Shown here: one piece after another, positions 11,200 through 21,200 of the stretch | Position numbering within the stretch: position 1 is the first letter of the stretch | How the letters are laid out: each line of letters starts with the position of its first letter | Assembly (NCBI GenBank): GCA_944474755.1 | Contig: OX104122.1 | Coordinates: 19,617,714-19,681,713 of the forward strand | From: Limnoperna fortunei | Lineage: Eukaryota > Mollusca > Bivalvia > Mytilida > Modiolidae | Direction of reading: 5' to 3' | DNA: 64,000 nucleotides | The notes under the pieces: generated by a model | Database searches by the model: none | The model's input: the letters and a program-made list of their open reading frames with translations, nothing else | What the model was told of the DNA's origin: nothing | Program-made: the position numbers and the translations under genes

Positions 11200-12240
11200 A
11201 CATTTATAAGCTAACTCTCATCCTTACTAATGATGGCATAAGGCTATTGGGTGTGAATCAGATGACGACGGCTAGTACGGTATGTTTCTACGTCAGACGA
11301 CTATGCGACATACGACCTATCACTGTGCTTGTTTAACACAACGGCAGGTTGCCATATTTTTTAAACAGGTTGTTGGACCCTGGTACTTGTGACTTAAGGT
11401 TAAGCTGAGTGACAGGCAACACTGACCTTAATGACCTAAACATTAGTAACTGTGATGGAGAGAAACTAATGTTTAAGGGAGTTGTGTGATATTATAGAAA
11501 GGCCAAATATGGGTTGCTCATGTCGGCCTTATATTTCAGAAGTATGCGTTTCACGGTTTGGACTGTCTTTTTGGCAAGACCATTAGATTGGGCATAGTGG
11601 GAATTAGAGGTATCATGACGAAAATCTCAACCTCTGGCAAATGTAGCAAATTCCTGACTATTATGCTGGGGACCATTATCTGAAATTATTTGTTCATGGA
11701 TTCCGTGACGTGCAAATACATTCTTAAGCTTGTTAATAACAGATTGACTAGAAGTATTTGACAATTTTTCTACCTCAAAAACATCTACTATAGTAATCCA
11801 CACCAACAATATAATTCTCTTGGTTAAGAGTAAATAGATCACTGGTAACAACTTGCCATGCATATATAGGTACATTATGTCTTTTGAGAGGCTCTTTCTG
11901 ATTTGAGCTTCTATGTTCTAGACAAACAATACATTCTGAAATCATATCAGTAATTTCTTTACACATTTAAGGCCAAAATTACACATCTTTCGCCCTTAGA
12001 GCCCATTTTCTATGCCCATGTGACCTGTATGTATTTTCTCTAACATATCATTTCTCAAGCTCTTAGGTATTACAATTACCTTGAACACAATACCATCTAA
12101 AACATAGAGTTTATCTCTGTGATTTCTGTATTCTACAATAAGGGTGGCACAGCTGACACGTAATTCCGGCCATCCAGAAAGAATGACGAAACTGACTATC
12201 GCTATCGGTCGCGACTCTAATTTCGGTCAATTTGAGATCA
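11200..12240 (-). pseudogene. pol: Integrase remnant, frameshifted, catalytic Glu lost (pol)
   Basis: Minus-strand fragments give, in order, the linker segment (VHMVMSSLPVSD), YVLDGIVFKV, the zinc-binding pair IHTGHMG and CIVCLEH, the catalytic-core start VVTSDLFTLNQENYIVGVDYYSR, a frameshift, ISDNGPQHNSQEF, a stop where Trp is expected, SNGLAKKTVQTVKRIL (Lys in place of the third catalytic acid), and a C-terminal RTSRRHL block near 11270. The first two catalytic aspartates (SDLF, SDNG) remain. It would join element DNA to the chromosome; frameshift, stops and the Glu loss make this copy inactive. Confidence 0.88.
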
Positions 12241-12299
12241 CTTACTGGTAAACTGGACATAACCATATGTACATGAGCTTCCATACTTCATGTACGGAT

Positions 12300-12985
12300 G
12301 GCCGTCACTTTCTGTGGATCTGGTTTTAGCCCTTGTGACGTCAAATAAGACACTTGCTGAACTCGCTCAGCTTATCTGCGCTGAACTTAAACCCGCGTTC
12401 ACGAGCGACATTCAAGACATTTCGAAGACGTTCATCATGCCCAATTCGTGAAGATCCAAACACAAGTATATCGTCCACTATTGCAACGACTCCTTCTATA
12501 CCCTCGAATAATTCGTCCATTTTTGGCTGAAATAGATCATGTGAGCAGTTTAATCCGACAGGTAACCTTAAAAATCGGTACCGACCAAACAGATTATTGA
12601 ATGTAGTAAGAAGAGAGGAGGTCTCAGACAATTAAAATGCCCAATATCCTGAGCGCGCGTCTTATTTTGTGAAATAACTAGCTATGGTCAGCTTCGACAG
12701 GATGTCTTCTAAGTTTCGCATAGTATAATCTGAACGGATAATCGCGCTGTTAAGGTCTTACGGGTCAAGACATATACGTATCTTATCAGTACCGGGCTTT
12801 TCGACTATGACAAGTTAATTTACCCACAGTGTGGGCTCGTCAACCTTCGCGATCACTTCCATTTGGCACATGCGGTCTAACTCAACCTTGAACTTGTCGC
12901 AAAGTGATACCGGGACGTTCCATGGAGGATGGACTACCGGTGTAAATGACGGGTCTATCTGTATGTCGGCTTAACCTGGCAGCAG
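12300..12985 (-). pseudogene. pol: Reverse transcriptase domain with four in-frame stops (pol)
   Basis: One minus-strand frame from about 12985 to 12300 reads as Ty3/gypsy RT throughout: VHPPWNVPVSL, ELDRM, VIAKVDEPTLWVN, IRICLDP, LEDILSKLT, DARSGYWAF, LTTFNNLFGRYRFLRLP, and VDDILVFG as the YxDD-type active site. Stops fall at 12815-12817, 12758-12760, 12662-12664 and 12632-12634, all in the same frame. A further short piece (TSQGLKPDPQK) follows a small frame change. The enzyme would copy element RNA to DNA; this copy is dead. Confidence 0.93.
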
Positions 12986-13149
12986 ACCAATACCCTGAAA
13001 CAGATCTAGATTCTTATTTAACACACTTTCATTTGTCATTGGAACCTGTGATTTTATGTACATGTAAGTTTTTGGGCTACCTTTGATGGCTCACCATCAG
13101 AACTTGCCTTTGTGGGTGTAAATGTTGTCTCTGTAGCATAAATAAGTTT

Positions 13150-13535
13150 AATTAATCCAAAATCTAGACAAGATTTCAACCCAAAGATATGAGTAGATTT
13201 TGTGTACATAAAACTCTACGTCAATCTTTGACGACTTGTGTGTACATGGTAGGTGACAAATGCCGAGTGATGGCTGTATATTGCCATTATACGCTGACAA
13301 AGTGCGTTTTGACTTTAACAATTGAGTAGAATTGTTTACAAAGTTTACAATAAATATGATTTGGCAAAACATTAACTTGAGAGCCTGTGTCTAATTTAAA
13401 TTTAACAATTTTGTTTTCATAAGCAATACTCATTTCATAAAATACTTGGTCATCTTGGATCTGGGAACCCTGCTGTATGCTGTCGATAAAGAACTCGTCT
13501 TCAGGTCGACACTCTGCCGTTTCTATTTCGTTCAT
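13150..13535 (-). pseudogene. pol: Retroviral-type aspartic protease remnant (pol)
   Basis: The minus-strand frame 13535-13287 contains FKLDTGSQVNVLP, the retropepsin active-site loop (D-T-G present). The C-terminal half, with YNGNIQPSLG and FYVHKIY, continues in another frame (down to about 13148), so a frameshift splits the domain. In an intact element this would cleave the Gag-Pol polyprotein. It is followed at short distance by RT. Confidence 0.85.
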
Positions 13536-13539
13536 GGAT

Positions 13540-14271
13540 TTTGATCTGCAGACTTTCTCAAAATGGCATTTCTATCCTTTGGCCGGACAAGTTTATCCCG
13601 GTGTATGATCATTCCCACAATTTCCACTCAATTTCTTTGACCGTTTTTGTTGTTTTGTCTGTTGACTATGCTGCGGCTTGTTACTTGTCGGCGGCGCCCT
13701 ATGTGTATTACTATTAGAACGGCAATTGTTCTGTTTAGGTCGAACGGCATGTATCTCAGCTGTCACCAGAGATGTAGAATTGCTCTGAGACGTAGTGTTC
13801 ATTCGCTTAAGCTGTTCCTGATTGTATCAATGAGTTTGTGCAATTTGTGTGGCTTTTTCGAGTGTCAATGTATCGCTTTCTTTTTACAATATTTCCTTCA
13901 CTTTCTGAGAATTCGTCCCGAACACGATTCGATCGCGTACGCATCTCATTGGGGCTCTTGGGATACACAATCTTTGGCTATTAACTTTATTCTTGTTACT
14001 AATTGTTCTGCAGATTCACTACCCTGACGTACTTCGTTAAATTTGTAACATGCAAAGATCGAGTTTTTCTTTGACTGGACGTGGTTTGGAAATCTGGTGA
14101 AATATTCATTTCTCCGACCAACAATAACAGTTAATTTATCTTGATCGAATCATCATTCTCTTTTAAGGGACCATCGAGAATTAGAATATACTGTTCGAAG
14201 TTTTTCCATGCCTCGGCTAGATTTGAAGCATTCCAGTAAAGTGCTGGTGGTTGAATCGTTTGTAGATCCAT
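13540..14271 (-). pseudogene. gag: gag remnant with a broken zinc knuckle
   Basis: A minus-strand ATG at 14269-14271, 33 bases inside the 5' LTR, opens a frame starting MDLQTIQPPALYWN and including AEAWKNFEQY, resembling gag N-termini of K02A2.6-like Ty3/gypsy elements. It hits a stop after about 46 codons and then shifts frame. Near 13640-13545 the residues NCGNDHTPG, a stop, TCPAKG and then CHFEKVC recall a CCHC knuckle region that has lost its middle. Gag would package the element RNA; this copy cannot make it intact. Confidence 0.75.
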
Positions 14272-14286
14272 TTTTGTCGGCGTTTT

Positions 14287-14304
14287 AGCTTCTACTTGAC
14301 ACCA
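14287..14304 (-). other. Primer-binding site
   Basis: Directly adjoining the inner LTR edge, the minus strand reads TGGTGTCAAGTAGAAGC. PBS sequences begin TGG because they pair with the CCA tail of a tRNA. I cannot name the tRNA with confidence. Confidence 0.65.
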
Positions 14305-14459
14305 TGTTATATGTTGGATTGTTGGTATGGATGACTTCGGTTAGTCGATGGCTCAAATCATTTAATCAGATCATAGACATTTTTAATTTTCCTTTAATAA
14401 GTGAGACTCCAACACCAAGGGTAATACTAAACAGTGCTACAAAATTAGATCATGTTACA
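14305..14459 (-). repeat. 5' LTR of the retrotransposon (155 bp)
   Basis: Plus-strand reading starts TGTTATATGTTGGATTG and ends AGATCATGTTACA, matching the other LTR end to end once the insert there is removed. It is short for an LTR. Its inner edge abuts a sequence that on the minus strand starts TGGTGTCAAGTAG, as expected of a tRNA primer-binding site. Confidence 0.88.
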
Positions 14460-14535
14460 CTCACAAGATAGTAACTTATGCGCATAAGATCTAAAACTCG
14501 TGCTCTCAAGATTTGAAACTCATGCGGGTAGGGGA

Positions 14536-14785
14536 GGAAAATTTAGCCTTTTGTAGCGGCTACAATAAGCCTACTCTTTTTCGAAATTTACAAAAAGGGT
14601 CTTAATCGTGCAAGAAGCGTGGCACTCTGCAAACACGTTACCCACTACGGTCCGCTGTCAGGCTTTCCGAATTATGACCTGACAACCCCCCAACGAGAGG
14701 GTCTCCCCTATCCGCCACCCGGGGACGCTGGGCTGCTCTGTGGGTCAAGCACTGGGAACCCTCCCAGTATAGTCCCATTACACAC
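14536..14785 (-). repeat. GCGCGTCC-family SINE-like repeat, 5' part
   Basis: Family named here for its 5' motif. The copy has the CTCCC...AGTGCTTGACCCA head, the CCCCGGGTGG region, GGTCATAATTCGG, the segment GTGCCACGC...CTTGCACGAT and TTGTAGCGGCTACAA, all in minus orientation, but lacks the usual 3' tail. It lies inside the right subterminal repeats of the composite element. Confidence 0.75.
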
Positions 14786-14859
14786 ATTAAAACCTTGTGC
14801 TCCCAAGTTGTAACTGCTATAAATTATTTTGTCCGTGGCGAACGGGCTTCCATAGGGTT

Positions 14860-17800
14860 ACAAAAATTTACACCCAAAGATCAAATGTCCCAGGAAATCT
14901 ACCCTTTCATTTAGGCCATTTGAAACAAAGATGAGGTTATCCTTCACTTTGAAGTGAAGCCGTTTGATACAAAGACGAGGTTATTCTTGATTTAGTGATG
15001 TGTTTTTAACGCTTATCAAATATAATTAATGAATTTTGAAGTATGAATACACAGTATATGATGATCAAAGTATTTTATATAAACGAAATGACATGTACTT
15101 GTAGCAAACAACTACTGTTTCTATGTGGTCAGCAGCCATATGACAAATTTATATAAATCGTAGACATTCTTTGCATGTCAGATATAATTTGCCAATTAAA
15201 AATTGTGCCGACATCTATGTACAATGTGATGTATTTGTAAGTGATAAAGCATCTTACGTCCTGTGTACTGATAATATTACACCATATTACGTTTATCAAG
15301 ATCACCAAATCTAAAACTCTATCTGCAGAGACGGCACGTTTAAATTATCAAAGTTACCAACAGATGTCATTCCTCCAACTGTGAACAAATTATTTACCCA
15401 TTATACTAACTAAAAGCAGACAAACGAAAAACGTAATATTGGAATCTCTGCATCGAATACAGCATAGAGCAACATACATTTGTGAGCACCATACGTTTTT
15501 GTTTGTTTTATTTGTTTTGTTTTTTTTTTCAGAAAATTTTCACCTTTATCGTTGCATTTAGTTTTTGTTTGAAGATAAAGTCTAAGTATCCAACAAGAAC
15601 CTTTTACGGACGGCTCGATACTATCGTATGAAAAATAGCAAAGAACATGACCGAACACCAAGAGCGAAAAGTCGAGTTATAATTCCCAAATCAAATTTAG
15701 ACAAACAGTACAACAAACCATGAAAATATTTTTAAAAAGTATTCCAAACACAATAAAAACCGTTGGTGTTCACAGGTGCTCTAGGCGCGTAAGCAGTGTC
15801 CGACTCTAATTAAACAACCGTAAAACTACCCAGATGCAAATAGTCACTTATTTAGCTTTGTTCAGGGACAAGACATTATTAATATAGAGGAATGTGAAAT
15901 TAAAAGTCTTCGTGAGTGTCATTACATAATTTTTTAGAAGGCCTTTTAAGAACTGAGCCTTATAATAGTACAAAAAGGTCGGCGAGCAGAGGAGCACAGT
16001 AAGTACCCACTAGATTACGAATGGTCTGTTTAAAATATGCTATTTCAAAAAATTACAAATATGTTGTCAGTCAGAAAGTCTGACATTTGACATATGTGCA
16101 TTTATTATCTGAATCAAAGTCACTGATGACGAAAATAAGTAACGTCATTGCTTATAACAAGATGCTTGTATTGTCACACTCCAAGTTACTTATAAAAGGG
16201 ATTTCAAACTAAAAGCCTGGGTGTTAAGATGCTGGATAGGCCTGTATATTCAAAGTTCAAATGATGTAACTGATAAGACTTAGACCTCAAGATGTTTACC
16301 AGGTCTTCTAATGTCAACATGTCATATATGCCATTCCTTCTATAACAAGTGTCAGTATATGTTTTAAGGTCCTTCATTATTTCCGTTAAAGTAATTGTCA
16401 GGAATTTTGAGACAGGTTGGGTGGTGCACTAGCAATTTTATAAATATTCGACTGTGATGTTGAGACCATAAAATACTTACCAAACCGATCGTGATTTTCA
16501 AGAATCTTCCTTTTAAAAGCGTTGTGGATATGCGATGAGCATTGCCAAGTGAACTCTTCATGTCGAACTAATTTATTAAACGCTCTGTTGCTTGCAGAAA
16601 TACCTCCTGGTCTTATTGTCTGGCATATTGCAAAATGCAAATTTTGTATTTAAACACGTGTAATGAAATGATGAATTTAATTATTGATTTTATTTTTTAG
16701 GTTTTCAAATGTAATGATCTGTTCATTAGATGTTTTACCACAAAATGAGCACGGTGACTCTCTTAACTGCACATCAGTTGCATCGCCTGGACATTCTGCA
16801 ACTGGCGTAGAATCTAGTTCAGCGAGGAATCCCATTTTCTTCTAAAACAACGTGATTAGAAAGACTGTGTATACTTCCACAATGAACTTTTCTCCTGCTC
16901 CTGTTTCTAAGAATTTAAAAGCTTCCGTGGAGGTAGCGGCATAATGGGGGAATCAGATTATTATAGTTTTTGAAATCGATTCTTAAATATTCAAATTTGT
17001 ACAAGTCTCATGAGCATTTCGTTTAAAGTAGATCTTTATTTCAGTAATGTAGTTGTGTTTATTATTTTATTGAATGCACATTTTTCCATACGCAAAGGAA
17101 TACTTTTAAATTTGATTGACATGTCGTGTGGATAGAACCCTTTTGGCTGGTGACAGTAACCTTTCTTCGCAAGAAAAGTTTTATATATCTTTTTCTTTGT
17201 ACAGTCCAATATAAAACGAAAAAAATCGTTTTAGGTATAATTTTAACTGGAAAATACTCTTCTTAACTAAAACAATTTAATGCTCACTTTGCTTTATAAA
17301 TCTCTGTATCCATCACATGCAATAGTTGTTATAATTCACTTCTTTTGTTCGGTTGTATCAAACTTTACTTAACAGACTCTTGTATTGTACTATGTCGTAC
17401 TTCTATGTTCCTTATACAATTATTTTGAATTTTTGGGCGAGGACTTTACATAATGTTGTAAAAACTTGTGTCCAATTCCATAGTTTATTAGCAAATAAAT
17501 ATGTTTAAACTAATTATGTGAGGAGCATAAACAGAACTGGAACCTGTCCAAGGCGATTTCATGGCTCAAGGCTATAGAGACGAAATTCAGTTAATTGACC
17601 TTCAAAGGGAGTTGTTCCAACAGGACAATGTCAGGAATCACACAGCACGTTTAACATCTGAATCAAAACAAGCATTAAGTGCTACCATGGCCTTCCAAAT
17701 CATTTTGTCCGATTGAACACTTGGCACCAGCTCGATAAACGTTTGCACCAGCATCTCCCACTTTCTCAGATCTTTAATCAACAGTGTCAAATGTTGCAAC

Positions 17801-18650
17801 AGAATGGTGAACCATTCCACCTAATAACCTAAGAACATTGATTGACTCTATGTCATGTAGGAGCAGTGCAGTGTGGACAGCTCTAGGTGGTCATGCACGG
17901 TACTAAATTAAACATGACCGGAAGTATTCTTAATTGAGGTAAACTTACTTATATTTACCAATCTCTAAGGAATGGACTGTAGGTAGCGATTCGATTTTTC
18001 TTTCAATAAAAACCATTTAAGTGAATACCTGTATTTGGTATTGTAGAATCCTAAACAATCCATTATATTGTTTCTTTTTTGCAGAGTATTTATATTAACA
18101 CAATTTAGCAATAAAAACACTGATTTATTTAAATTCAGGATAAACAACAGCATCCTTCATACAGGTATTCTGAAACATAAACTCAATACTTCAGCGATGT
18201 CATCAATTTAGAACTGTTTGAAGGCTTTTTGTTTTTACGCGAGATATTTTTTCAATTTGGTTTTACAAAAACAAAAAAAAACATTAAAAATAAATGCATA
18301 TTTTGACTACTTTATAACAGAAGAATACATCAATTATAGACGGCAAAATTGTCATTTTTGGCGACTACATCGTGCAAACTTGTTTTGGGACCTACAAAAT
18401 TAGTCTGCATCGTAATGAGATGGCATCCTTTATTGGGTATCTGTACCCGCGCTTGGAATTTTTTTTGTAAATTATGTGAATCTTCGCCAGTTAACAGATT
18501 TTGTACATACGAGAATGTGTAGGTAGATGCATGAGACGTTAAAACAGTGTTGTTAGTTTGCATTTAGTTTGTAACGTTTTTAAATTTGATTATATTAAAG
18601 ACCTATCTTAAAGTTATTTCTACAGTTGGTATTCCGATTATTAAAATAGA
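14860..18650. other. No intact gene; weak coding-like pieces only
   Basis: A ~50-bp unit (TTTGAAACAAAGATGAGGTT and TTTGATACAAAGACGAGGTT) is repeated at 14920-14985. The minus-strand frame 17820-17638 (IKDLRKWEMLVQTF) is tryptophan- and methionine-rich with moderate base composition and could be a transposon-ORF fragment, but no family is recognised. Confidence 0.5.
16465..16960 (-). pseudogene. Decayed reading frame of unknown identity
   Basis: One minus-strand frame reads like protein for about 160 codons with three stops: EAFKFLETGAGEKFIVEVYT, a TAG, MGFLAELDSTPVAEC, ESPCSFCGKTSNEQIITFEN (a CxxC pair), two stops close together, then AICQTIRPGGISASNRAFN, KLVRHEEFTWQCSSHIHN and KILENHDRFG. 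A consensus 5' splice site (GGTAAGTAT) follows HDRFG. Composition is clearly less AT-biased than the surroundings. I do not recognise the family. It could be a degenerate transposon ORF, a processed or unprocessed pseudogene, or exons of a real gene whose stops fall in an intron. Confidence 0.5.
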
Positions 18651-18709
18651 ATTGATTGAGTGATTGGTTGTTATCTGAACGTCCCACGAGCAATATTTTA
18701 GCTATAGCT
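18651..18709 (-). repeat. GCGCGTCC-family tail fragment
   Basis: Minus-strand reading gives ATAGCTAAAATATTGCTCG, GGACGTTCAG and a CAATCACTCAATCAAT end: a 3' fragment about 50 bases left of the 34-bp palindrome. Confidence 0.65.
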
Positions 18710-18760
18710 ATTTTATAATAATTACTTTACGAACAATAAATTAACAGGTAGAAGGGATGA

Positions 18761-18849
18761 ACCAACCGGAACACAATTTTGACTGGCAATAGTGGTATTA
18801 TGTAGTACGAGGATACACTATTGCCAGTCAAAATTGTGTTCCGGTTGGT
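18761..18849. repeat. Perfect 34-bp inverted repeat with 21-bp loop
   Basis: ACCAACCGGAACACAATTTT at 18761-18780, continuing to 18794, is exactly complemented by 18816-18849. Not one mismatch in 34 bp in DNA where most repeats have drifted, so the structure is recent or conserved by gene conversion. It could form a stable hairpin. Confidence 0.92.
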
Positions 18850-19005
18850 GACTTTTGGATGACTTTTAAAAATATCAAGTACACATTTCTTTTATCAAAT
18901 GTTATTTTCAGAATTTGTTATGCCATTTCACGCTTAGCGACATATTACATCAGTTCATATCTTTTACCACTTACTTGATTGTCGGCCCTTCTCAGTAGCA
19001 ATATG

Positions 19006-19473
19006 CAGGGGTCATTATCCTATTCATGTAATGAATTTCCGGTGCATGTCAAAAGATGGCAGGATGAAAAAATAGTCCCAATTTTCTCTTTTGTTTCTGC
19101 TTTTGCTTATAACTGCTATTGCTTAAGAGTTGGATATTTTGAAAGGTATAGCATTACTGTAGAACAAGAATATATTTTTTTCCAGTCAATGTCTTTACAG
19201 TGGAAGCACTTCCTAAAGTGTGTAATTTGGTACAATGTGACCACAACATTGAAATGAAAGTAGAAAAACCATTCTTAAACTTTACAGTAAAATTCAAGAA
19301 AAAATCCGTGGTCAGTTATACTTTTTCTCCAGTTTTATGTAATTTAGCATTATATGTGCAATGCCCCATATATGAAATTTTAAGTGAAAGAAAGATTTTT
19401 TTAATAAAAAATTTTGATGTCTCGCCCGTTCGGTTACTTTTGCTCAGGCCATCCAAAAGGATAATGACCTCTG
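19006..19473 (+). repeat. Direct repeat copy 1 of an LTR-like pair
   Basis: Begins CAGGGGTCATTATCC and ends GGATAATGACCTCTG, that is, with 15-bp inverted ends that match each other at 14 positions. Nearly identical to 20729-21200: about a dozen differences by eye, roughly 97 percent. Contains an open stretch of about 85 codons shared by both copies but with no recognisable domain, so I do not call it a gene. It lacks TG...CA ends. Confidence 0.88.
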
Positions 19474-20728
19474 TAAGAGCAAAATTTACAAATTGGTCAA
19501 ATACACAAATCCCACTTGTCAGGTACTTTTTATGAAAGGCTACCAGAACTCATTATAGGAAAACATCTTTTCTGCAAAATATATCTTCAGGTTTTATAGT
19601 TATAGTCTGTTTCATTATCTGCAGTAAAATTTGACTTTTTGGCCTATGGTATCATAAAAGTGATTATTTTTGCAAAAAGCACACTGTTAACAATTCTGTA
19701 CTGTAAGGTAGAACCCAAGGTGACATGAAATAAAAATGTATTATTGGTATTAAATAATACCTTTCAGACCAAAAATTGATTAAAAAAGGTAAACCATGAT
19801 CCTATTTCATGCACCAGCACTTATTGCTAGATAGAAACATGTATCACATCTTTAAGATTGTAACTAAAGATTAAATGTATTCATTTTGTTTTTTTAAAGA
19901 AGGTTATACAGCAGTTGTTTTTAATCAATATTTAGTGTTTATTCATTCCTCTGGCCTCTAGATAATTATTTGGCATGGGTAGGCATCATTTGCAATGTGC
20001 CGTTTTAATGTAAAGTCTGTTAATCTAGTATGCTTTTGGGTACTTTGAACCAATCAGTATAGTCAGTTGCTATGTTTTCTACTTTTTCAGTGACTTGGCA
20101 TGCAAAAAGGACTGTAAAGATGCCAATGAGTCTTTTTGTATAAAAATTATATGTCAGTTTTCTTTAAACTAGTCATAACTCTACTTTGTGCATAGTTTAA
20201 TTAAAGTTTAAGCTACAGAAAAGAGACCTCTGCTTCTCAACCTGAATTCCATTGTGGTGTATTTGTACTTTATAAGTTCATTTATACACTCATTACAGCT
20301 AAGAAAAGCTTTTTTAGTTAGTTTTTTTTCTTTTGTGAGGAAAAATGTTAATTTTTATATCATACCGTCATAGCAACAGAATCGACTGTTTTCAACCCCC
20401 CTTATATTCAAATGAACTCTCACTTGATAAAAAGTTGCTTTTATCAGATGTGTTTCTGCTTATTTGGTAACTATTACACCTGTACTGTCATAAAAAGGTG
20501 ATATTTTGACTGTTGTGCCAAAATTGTTGAACAGAAGAAAAAATTATACCCTTACTGTGCCTATCAGTTAAAAATTGCTAAAACAAGGATTCACCACATC
20601 TTTGGAAACTGTCATATTTTTTTTTTGAGTAGCAATATATTCAAACTGCATGCTTATTTTATTTACAGAATCATTAAATAACATAAAAAAAAATTTTGGT
20701 GGAAATCCGGAACTGTTGGCTTTGCTTA
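19474..20728. mobile_element. 1.25-kb spacer between the direct repeats, possibly a non-autonomous element body
   Basis: The spacer has no open frame worth calling. After copy 1 the sequence reads TAAGAGCAAAATTTAC rather than a TGG primer-binding site, and before copy 2 there is no purine tract (it reads TTGGCTTTGCTTA). So an ordinary LTR retrotransposon is not supported. Alternatives: two insertions of one short inverted-repeat element, or a composite of such an element. Confidence 0.4.
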
Positions 20729-21200
20729 AAGGGGTCATTATCCTATTCATGTAATGAATTTCCGGTGCATGTCAAAAGATGGCAGGATGAAAAAATAGTC
20801 CCAATTTTCTCTTTTGTTTCTGCTTTTGCTTATAACTGCTATTGCTTAAGAGTTGGATATTTTGAAAGGTATGGCATTACTGTAGAACAAGAATATATTT
20901 TTTTCCAGTCAATATCTTTACAGTGGAAGCACTTCCTAAAGTGTGTAATTTGGTACAATGTGACCACAACATTGAAATGAAAGTAGAAAAACCATTCTTA
21001 AACTTTTAAAGTAAAATTCCAGAAAAAAATCCGTGGTCAGGTATACTTTTGTCTCCAGTTTTATGTAATTTAGCATTATATGTGTAATGCCCTTATATAT
21101 GAAATTTTAAGTGAAAGAAAGATTTTTTTAATAAAAAACTTTGATGTCTCGCCCGTTCGGTTACTTTTGCTCAGGCCATCCAAAAAGATAATGACCTCTG
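20729..21200 (+). repeat. Direct repeat copy 2 of an LTR-like pair
   Basis: Same sequence and orientation as copy 1; the first bases read AAAGGGGTC rather than CAGGGGTC, the end ATGACCTCTG is kept. Outer flanks are similar (GCAATATG before copy 1; CAATGTAT after copy 2), but not an exact duplication. Confidence 0.88.

Larger units (their letters stand above)
10197..14459 (-). mobile_element. Degenerate Ty3/gypsy-type LTR retrotransposon
   Basis: Both ends are LTRs running TG...CA and flanked by CGCAC (10192-10196) and CTCAC (14460-14464), a 5-bp target duplication with one mismatch. On the minus strand the order is 5' LTR, primer-binding site, gag with a zinc-knuckle remnant, aspartic protease, reverse transcriptase, integrase, polypurine tract, 3' LTR. 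Integrase after RT marks Ty3/gypsy rather than copia. The coding part carries many stops and frameshifts, RNase H is deleted, and the LTRs have diverged clearly by eye, so the copy is old and inactive. It inserted into the subterminal repeats of the foldback element and was itself hit by a 531-bp element in its 3' LTR. Confidence 0.9.
9305..14855. mobile_element. Composite foldback-type transposon with nested insertions
   Basis: The left end (TATGGAAGCCCGT, then CCACGGA and AAATCATTTATAACT) reappears inverted at the right end (ACGGGCTTCCATA), over about 48 bases at each end (9305-9352 and 14808-14855). GGTT directly abuts both ends (9301-9304 and 14856-14859), a candidate 4-bp target duplication. 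Just inside each end lie arrays of a roughly 22-bp unit of the form CTTGTGCGCACGAGTTTCAA (9351-9460; 14464-14530; 14789-14815). The interior holds a tandem 150-bp array (9480-10150), an LTR retrotransposon (10197-14459) and a SINE-like copy (14536-14785). No transposase gene for the outer element is seen, so it would be non-autonomous. The outer ends are diverged, so the exact boundaries are an inference. Confidence 0.6.

Noticed and set aside
15410..15661. 83-codon minus-strand frame with lysine run
   Set aside because: It crosses a poly-T tract (plus strand) that creates the lysines; no domain.
18979..19257. 92-codon frame, also present at 20696-20980
   Set aside because: Its conservation between the two places follows from the recent duplication of the 470-bp repeat, so it is not evidence of coding.
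19006..21200. Ordinary LTR retrotransposon
   Set aside because: No TG...CA ends, no primer-binding site, no polypurine tract, no gag or pol similarity.
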